Source: Hedera helix (lineage: Eukaryota; Streptophyta; Magnoliopsida; Apiales; Araliaceae). From it: a stretch of DNA of 64,000 bases. The position numbers were made by a program, and so were the translations under genes. The stretch is taken from positions 10,219,501-10,283,500 of the forward strand of contig OX359280.1 of assembly GCA_947179155.2 (NCBI GenBank), written 5' to 3'. Position 1 is the stretch's first letter; the number at the start of each line of letters is the position of its first letter. Below, piece after piece: positions 59,146 to 64,000 of this stretch. Below the pieces are notes generated by a model that worked only from the letters and a program-made list of their open reading frames with translations, did not search any database and was not told where the DNA came from.

Positions 59146-60036
59146 ATGTTAACTAAGAATGTTTGTTCTAACTTACCGTATGCCTTCTGGCATAGAAAGA
59201 GACATATTGTTAGGTTTCCTTATACTAAAGAATTTAAAGAAAGTTTAATTCTTACTAAGGCTAGACCTATACAAATGAGTCATGGACAAATGAGTTATTG
59301 TAAAACTGAAATTAATGATATTTTGAAAAAAGAATTAATTCGGCATAGTAAATCACCTTGGTCATGTCTAGCTTTTTATGTTAATAAGAATACTGAAATA
59401 GAGAGAGGTACCCCTCGTCTAGTTATTAACTATAAGCCCCTTAATAAAGTCCTTGAATGGATTAGATATCCATTACCTAATACGAAAGATATGATTAATA
59501 GGTTAGGTAAAATAGTTGTCTTTAGTAAATTTGATCTTAAAAGTGAATCTTAGTAGATTCAAATTCATGAAGAGGATAGGTATAAAACAACCTTTACTAC
59601 CCCCTTTGGTCACTATGAGTAGAATGTTATGCCATTCGGATTAAAGAATGCCCCTAGTGAATTCCAGAATATTATGAATGATATTCTAAACCCTTTAAGT
59701 CATTTTGTCATTGTCTATATAGATGATGTTCTTATATTTTTCAACTCAATTGTTAAGCATTGGAAACATTTAAATTCATTATATAGGACTATTCAATCTA
59801 ATGATTTAGTTCTATCACGGTCAAAATGTTGTTTATTTCAAACAAAAGTTAAATTCTTAGGTCATATTATTCAATATGGTCAAATTCAGCCAATTGCTAG
59901 AGCTATACAATTTGCTAGCAAATTCCCAGATAAAATCCTCAATAAAACCCAACTTCAAAGATTTTTAGGTTCTCTTAATTACATAGGTGAATTCTATAAA
60001 AATTTGCAGAGAGCCTGTAAGCCGTTATTTGAATGA
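59146..60036 (+). pseudogene. Caulimovirid reverse transcriptase (plus copy)
   Basis: Two frames. The first (59146-59553) has KARPIQMSHGQ, SPWSCLAFYVNKN, RLVINYKPLNK, YPLPNTKDMINRL and FSKFDLKS. The second (59629-60036) has MPFGLKNAPSEFQNIMNDIL, the catalytic box YIDD at 59716-59727, FLGHIIQYGQI and LQRFLGSLNYIGEF. The style is that of petuvirus- and florendovirus-like caulimovirids rather than gypsy elements. It is broken by two stops at 59551-59556, a TAG near 59620 in place of a Trp, and a TGA at 60034-60036. Confidence 0.9.
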
Positions 60037-60178
60037 CTTCAAAGTAATCCCACTCCTAGGACTGATGTTCATACTTCTATTGTCCAAGAGGTAAAATTAC
60101 ATGTAAAAACACTTCCCTGTCTTCGCATATCAAACCCAAATGCATTTAAAATCATTGAAACTGATGCCTCTGAAAATA
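60037..60178 (+). pseudogene. Start of caulimovirid RNase H, truncated
   Basis: The frame after the stop gives TSIVQEVKLHVKTLPCL, then NPNAFKIIETDASENI, the first conserved block of RNase H with its Asp. The virus sequence ends there, at an AATATATATA stretch where the inverted minus copy begins. The rest of RNase H and the 3' part of the viral genome are absent. Confidence 0.78.
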
Positions 60179-60503
60179 TATATATTTTTTAATTTATTTA
60201 CTTCGTTAGTTGGAGTATCTTTATTAAAAAGATCTTTTAGTTGTTTAGTATATTGTATTTTTAACTAAATATCATATATTTTATTAATTAAATCAATTAA
60301 TAGACTTTGCTCTTCTTCATGTTTACTCAAAATATTTAGAGTTTTATTACAACAAGTATCAGTATATCCTAAGATTACTTTAGGGTTTTGACTAAATTCA
60401 CTTTCTGAAGTGGAAGTGTAATCTAAGTTACTAGAGGACTGAGAATAAATATTTTCATATTCATTACTACTAGAATCATTCTCTTTTTCATTAATTCAAT
60501 TAT

Positions 60504-61409
60504 TTAATTACTATCTTCTTCGGATATTTTTAATTGTTTTAATTTTTCTTTAACTTTACATTCATTTTTATAATGACTTGGTTTACCACAATTATGACAA
60601 ATCACTTTACTTTTATCAACCATTTTGTAACTTTTTTTATAAGGCTTTTTATAATTTGTATTTTTAGGTGACTTCTTATAATAACTTTCTTTGTTATTAT
60701 ATTTTCTATATTTTCTGAATTTATGTTTTTTTATCACTTCTATGGTGACTTCTTTTTCTAGAAGGAGCAATTGGGGTAAACCATATTGTTCACAAAAAGA
60801 TCCTAATTCGTATTTAGCTTTATTTTTGTCTTTATTAGCCTGTTTACTAATCTTACAATCAATACACATTTTAAGACATATTTTTTGAATTTGACTAATT
60901 ATATCACTATAAGATAACTGTTGTTCATCATTTTCATCTTGACTAACCGATTCATTATTATAACAGGGTTGATTAGTTTGACATTCGTTAAAAATTCCTT
61001 TTAACTTAATATTTTGAAGTGTAGTTTTGCTTAATAACTCTGAATCTTTTATAGAAGATGTTATAGTGCTAGCAATATCTTCAATTATTAAAGGCCTTCT
61101 AAGCCTTGAATCATCAAAGCTTATTCTGACAGTTTCATCTAAGTATTGTTTGACATTTTCTAAATTCATTATGTTACTATTAACTAATTTATGTGGTATT
61201 TCATTTTCTAATATCCATTGTCTAGGGAGATTTATATCTCTCCAAAGAATAGTCTTTGGGACTTGGACATTAGCATCACCAGTACTACTCTGAATTAAAA
61301 GAATTTTATTTCTAGAACTTTTACTTAAAACTTTTACATTTAAATTTGTTTTCATTGTTTTATAATAAATTCTAAATATGAAAGCAAAAGCTTGAGATCC
61401 CTCAATCAT
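60504..61409 (-). pseudogene. In-frame movement-coat protein fusion by deletion (minus copy)
   Basis: A 301-codon open frame. It starts inside the movement protein (MIEGSQAFAFIFRIYYKTMK), goes on through VPKTILWRDINLPRQW and an acidic stretch ending NDEQQLS, and joins directly to SDIISQIQKICLKMCIDCK of the coat protein. It ends after the zinc knuckle CHNCGKPSHYKNEC (60558-60599). In the plus copy these two joined points lie 1.45 kb apart (about 56106 and 57555), so a deletion fused them without shifting the frame. The stop at 60504 is a TAA where the plus copy has CAA. It is the longest intact viral frame of the window. Confidence 0.82.
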
Positions 61410-61680
61410 TTGAGTGATTTCTCCAGCTGTTTTGATATTTAAAGTTAATGCTTTTAATAAATGTGGGTCACTTAGACTTAATGTAATGTCTGGAAAGCAA
61501 TTGAAATGGATGGGTCCATTATGCAGACTAGACTCTATTTTGCCTAAAATGCTCGGTACATGAGTTAATTATCATGCATCCCGAAAACACAACAATATAC
61601 TCGAATTAATTCCTTTAATGCTTAAAGGTTTGACTGCAACCTGAATTAAACCTATATGGATATAATTATATCCCTTAAGT
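61410..61680 (-). pseudogene. Movement protein middle part, frameshifted (minus copy)
   Basis: Minus-strand text corresponds to 46370-46446 and 55427-55630 of the plus copy (NIKTAG, FNCF, the Ser-rich MMESSL region), but with a frame change and a stop, so it is not joined to the frames on either side. Confidence 0.7.
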
Positions 61681-61965
61681 CTATAATTTTTTAATTACTT
61701 CACTTGTTAATAAGGAATAAGTTTCATGTTCTTTATTAATTGCATAAATTTTTTCAATAATTTTAACATTATAATCTGACTTAAAATTATAAGAAAATGT
61801 TGACTTATAAATTTCTTTAGGTGAAATATTAGGTATATTCCAATTACCAAAGTCTTGACTTAAATTATCATAACTATGTTCTTCCTGATTAACTATGTCT
61901 GGGATAGAGGACAAGGTTGTCGACCTTGAACTAACTGAAGAGCTAGACCTAAAAAGTTTACTCAT
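61681..61965 (-). pseudogene. Movement protein N terminus (minus copy)
   Basis: A 94-codon frame starting with a Ser-rich segment (MSKLFRSSSSVSSRST), then NWNIPNISPKEIYKSTFSY and KIYAINKEHETYSLLTSEV. The ATG is the likely polyprotein start because the upstream sequence is non-coding leader. The plus copy lacks its first 25 or so codons. A TAG/TAA closes it where the protein should continue. Confidence 0.75.
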
Positions 61966-62223
61966 TTTATTTGAAAAAAATAAATTTTTTATTTTAGATC
62001 ATTCCGATTAAACTATCATGCTTACCTTATGTAAACGCATACATAAGATCTAAGATTCCCTTAGCCTAAACTGCTCCCACCTGGAGACTTACCACGGCTC
62101 TACAGGACTTATGCTGAACTAGGTGTTTTACAGTAAGAAAGGTTACTCAGTTTGGAGCCTAAAGACAAAAAATTAAATTAAACAGAAAATGAATTGACTA
62201 ATTAGACATGAAGATCAACAATA
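61966..62223 (-). other. Viral leader / intergenic region (minus copy)
   Basis: Non-coding sequence upstream of the viral start, on the minus strand, ending in AAAAAATTTATTTTTTTCAA before the ATG. It is less AT-rich in its middle (GTAGAGCCGTGGTAAGTCTC). A viral tRNA primer site was looked for, but no convincing match to TGGTATCAGAGC was found. Confidence 0.5.

Positions 62224-62291
<68 letters not shown>
62224..62291. repeat. (TA)n tract bordering the viral locus, right
   Basis: A long pure TA run. Together with 46115-46160 it brackets the viral locus and matches the insertion preference reported for florendoviruses. Confidence 0.95.
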
Positions 62292-62294
<3 letters not shown>

Positions 62295-62517
62295 GCACAA
62301 AGTATATCCTATTATAGTGTTTCTTTTTAATTTGGATCATAAACCTCATCAACTGTTTAAACATAGTCCCTTTAGTAATATAACAATTTGGTTCAAATTC
62401 CAAGTTCAAATCAAAATATAGTATCTATGTTATGTAGGTTCAATGCATTATCTTAATATATTTTTCTTGGGTCATTTTAATCTACTACGTGCTCACTTAA
62501 AAGATTATCACTTATGT
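62292..62517. other. Flank of the viral locus, no gene seen
   Basis: AT-rich. Resembles 26810-26890 in part (TAGTAATATAACAATTTG and TTCAAGTTCAAATCAAA), so it is probably another repeated host segment. Confidence 0.5.
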
Positions 62518-62757
62518 TACGTTTGGATTGAAATAATAAAAGTGAGAATGTACTGACTCATTCTTACATAATGAAAAAAATTTGTTTGTTTGTTCCATTG
62601 AAATAGAAATAGAATAAATCATTCTTATAGCTTCTAAAAAAAATATTCCTTAGAAGAGTATAGAATGACTTATTCCAACTTGAAATATAATGAATCATTC
62701 TACTCTTCATTCTATTTCATTCATTCACGCGTTCTATTTTTTCAATCCAAACGTAAT
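62518..62757. mobile_element. Small MITE with ACGTTTGGATTGAAA ends
   Basis: About 240 bp with inverted ends TTACGTTTGGATTGAAA and TTTCAATCCAAACGTAA and an interior of ATTC/GAAT motifs that can pair. The border trinucleotides TTA/TAA are part of the palindrome, so the target duplication is not resolved. No coding sequence. Confidence 0.75.
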
Positions 62758-63200
62758 ATTAAAGTATCATTACACTGAGGCTATGTTTGTTTATAAAAAA
62801 TATACTTGGGATTGGACTATTTATATTAATTTAACACTACTTCAGACTATTTTATTTCATGACGAATGATTAATAGTCTTTTAAATATTCCTATGGACTA
62901 TTTCTTTTAATTATTCCTAAGGTTATTTATATGGGATTATATAATCCCGTGAAAAATTTGGGATTATAGTCTATAGAAACAAATACTCTAATTGAAGAAA
63001 GTCTTAAAGATTTTATTTCTCCTAGTCTTCTCTGTTGTACATTTAAAAGACTTTAAATAGATTTTGAATCATAACAGAACTGTAACTATTATCCTATTTA
63101 ATTGCCTATACAACCTATGTATTTAAAATTATAAGATTGTTAGCTATACTCCTAAATAGGTGGAGTTTGTTGAGGTGCTTGATCTCCTGAGATAGAGCAG
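62758..63200. other. AT-rich sequence, possibly retrotransposon-derived
   Basis: 62775-63000 has weakly inverted ends (CTATGTTTGTTTATA and TATTTGTTTCTATAG) that may be another worn MITE. The part next to the copia remnant could be its LTR or untranslated end. No firm call. Confidence 0.3.
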
Positions 63201-64000
63201 TCTTCTACGGATGAATTGGTCTCATTGACCTATTCTTCTATACGCCCCCTCAATCGAAGGGGTAAGGATCGGACCATGAGATTGTCACGCAAAAGAATAA
63301 ATCAACCAGAGGGTAGCGACTTTGTAAGTGCATTTGACGACAAGAATAAGGAGATCAAGAATGTACCGACGTTGAGATAAATACATACCATGATCATTTC
63401 GAACAACCTCAATGCCCAAAAGAAACTAAGTTCACCCATGCCTTTGACGACAAAGTTGTCCTGCAGCAAGCTTATTACTTTGTTAATGGCATGTATATCT
63501 GTACCAGTTATAATTATGTCATCAACATAAATTTAAAAATAAATAAGAGTGGAGCCATGGTGATAAATGTAGAGTGAATGATCCGCCTAACTTCCTAAAA
63601 AACCAATTGCTAGTAGTTGATCAGTCAAATGTAAAACTGGGCTTGTGGTGCTTGACGAAGACCATAAAGGGACTTTTGCAGCTTACAAACATGTTGTGAA
63701 AATTGAGGATGAATGAACCCTGGAGGCTGAGTCATATAGACAACTTCTTGTAGGAGGCCATGTCAGAATGCATTTTGGACATCAATTTGCCGAAGATGCC
63801 AACCACGAGAGACTGCTAGTGATAGAACCAACCGTACAGTGATGGGTTTTACCACAAGACTGAATGTCTCGCCAAAATCAATACCCTCCTGTTGATGGAA
63901 TCCTTTGGCGACTAGTCGCACTTTAAATCGTTCAATACCACCATCAGCTTTTCGTTTGATTTTGTACACCCATTTGCAGCCCACAAGATTGGCATTGGGA
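63201..64000 (-). pseudogene. Ty1/copia reverse transcriptase fragment, runs off the edge
   Basis: Minus strand: GCKWVYKIKRKADGGIERFK, LVAKGFHQQEGIDFGETFS, HLRQIDVQNAF, then with frame changes VYMTQPPGFIHPQF, LQKSLYGLRQAPQA, and the catalytic box IYVDDIIITG (63514-63535), followed by LLQDNFVVKGMGEL. This is the copia-type reverse transcriptase, in correct order, with several stops and frameshifts. An acidic Ser-rich piece near 63160-63240 follows in an unexpected place. The upstream part of the element lies beyond the window. Confidence 0.88.

Larger units (their letters stand above)
60179..62223 (-). mobile_element. Second endogenous caulimovirid copy, inverted
   Basis: On the minus strand, from 62223 down to about 60179, it holds leader, movement protein, a shortened coat protein with zinc knuckle and part of the coiled coil, where it meets the plus copy head to head of their 3' sides. 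It is very similar to 46161-46446 plus 55427-56106 and 57555-58283. It differs by a deletion of about 1.45 kb and by different stops. Its outer end is a TA tract. Confidence 0.85.

Noticed and set aside
61966..62223. Viral tRNA primer binding site in the leader
   Set aside because: A TGGTAAGTCTC stretch is present but does not match the initiator-Met complement beyond the first five bases.

Overview
This is an AT-rich nuclear window from a flowering plant, probably a eudicot; the species cannot be named from the sequence. It has no intact host gene. Almost everything that can be identified is nested mobile DNA, segmental duplication, fragments of host genes and an integrated plant pararetrovirus. 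All large LTR insertions lie on the minus strand.

Layout. (1) 1-15563: a decayed Tekay/Del-like Ty3/gypsy chromovirus (449-14903) with two LTRs, primer binding site, polypurine tract and a 5-bp target duplication. It sits inside an older LTR of its own family, and its protease region is split by a 4.45-kb solo LTR (6398-10851, duplication AAAAC). (2) 15564-32247: AT-rich sequence with remnants of a cysteine/histidine-rich DC1-like gene family and two copies of a segmental duplication (about 19.2-23.9 kb and 27.4-32.2 kb). Each copy serves as the empty site for insertions in the other. This exposes four hAT-type elements, a Helitron and a long inverted-repeat element with good boundaries. (3) 32248-35245: a Tat/Retand-like gypsy LTR and gag remnant. 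(4) 35246-39903: a CACTA-like element carrying minus-strand host gene pieces, including an exon of a pfkB-type sugar kinase, plus a hAT-type MITE. (5) 39904-46114: a repeat copy, a third DC1 scrap, a LINE ORF1 pseudogene split by another hAT MITE, and a partial third copy of the segmental duplication.

(6) 46115-62291: an endogenous caulimovirid locus (florendovirus- or petuvirus-like) bounded on both sides by (TA)n. A plus-strand copy (movement protein, coat protein with zinc knuckle, coiled coil, protease, reverse transcriptase, start of RNase H) abuts a minus-strand copy in inverted orientation. The plus copy is broken by a 9-kb gypsy derivative (46447-55426, duplication AATTA), which itself holds a solo LTR (50550-54693, duplication TTAAG). 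All viral frames have stops or frameshifts; the minus copy keeps one 301-codon frame made by an in-frame deletion. (7) 62292-64000: a MITE and a degenerate Ty1/copia reverse transcriptase running off the right edge.

The order of events can be read from the nesting: older LTR, then chromovirus, then solo LTR on the left; viral integration, then gypsy element, then solo LTR on the right. Similarity statements come from reading by eye, not from computed alignments.
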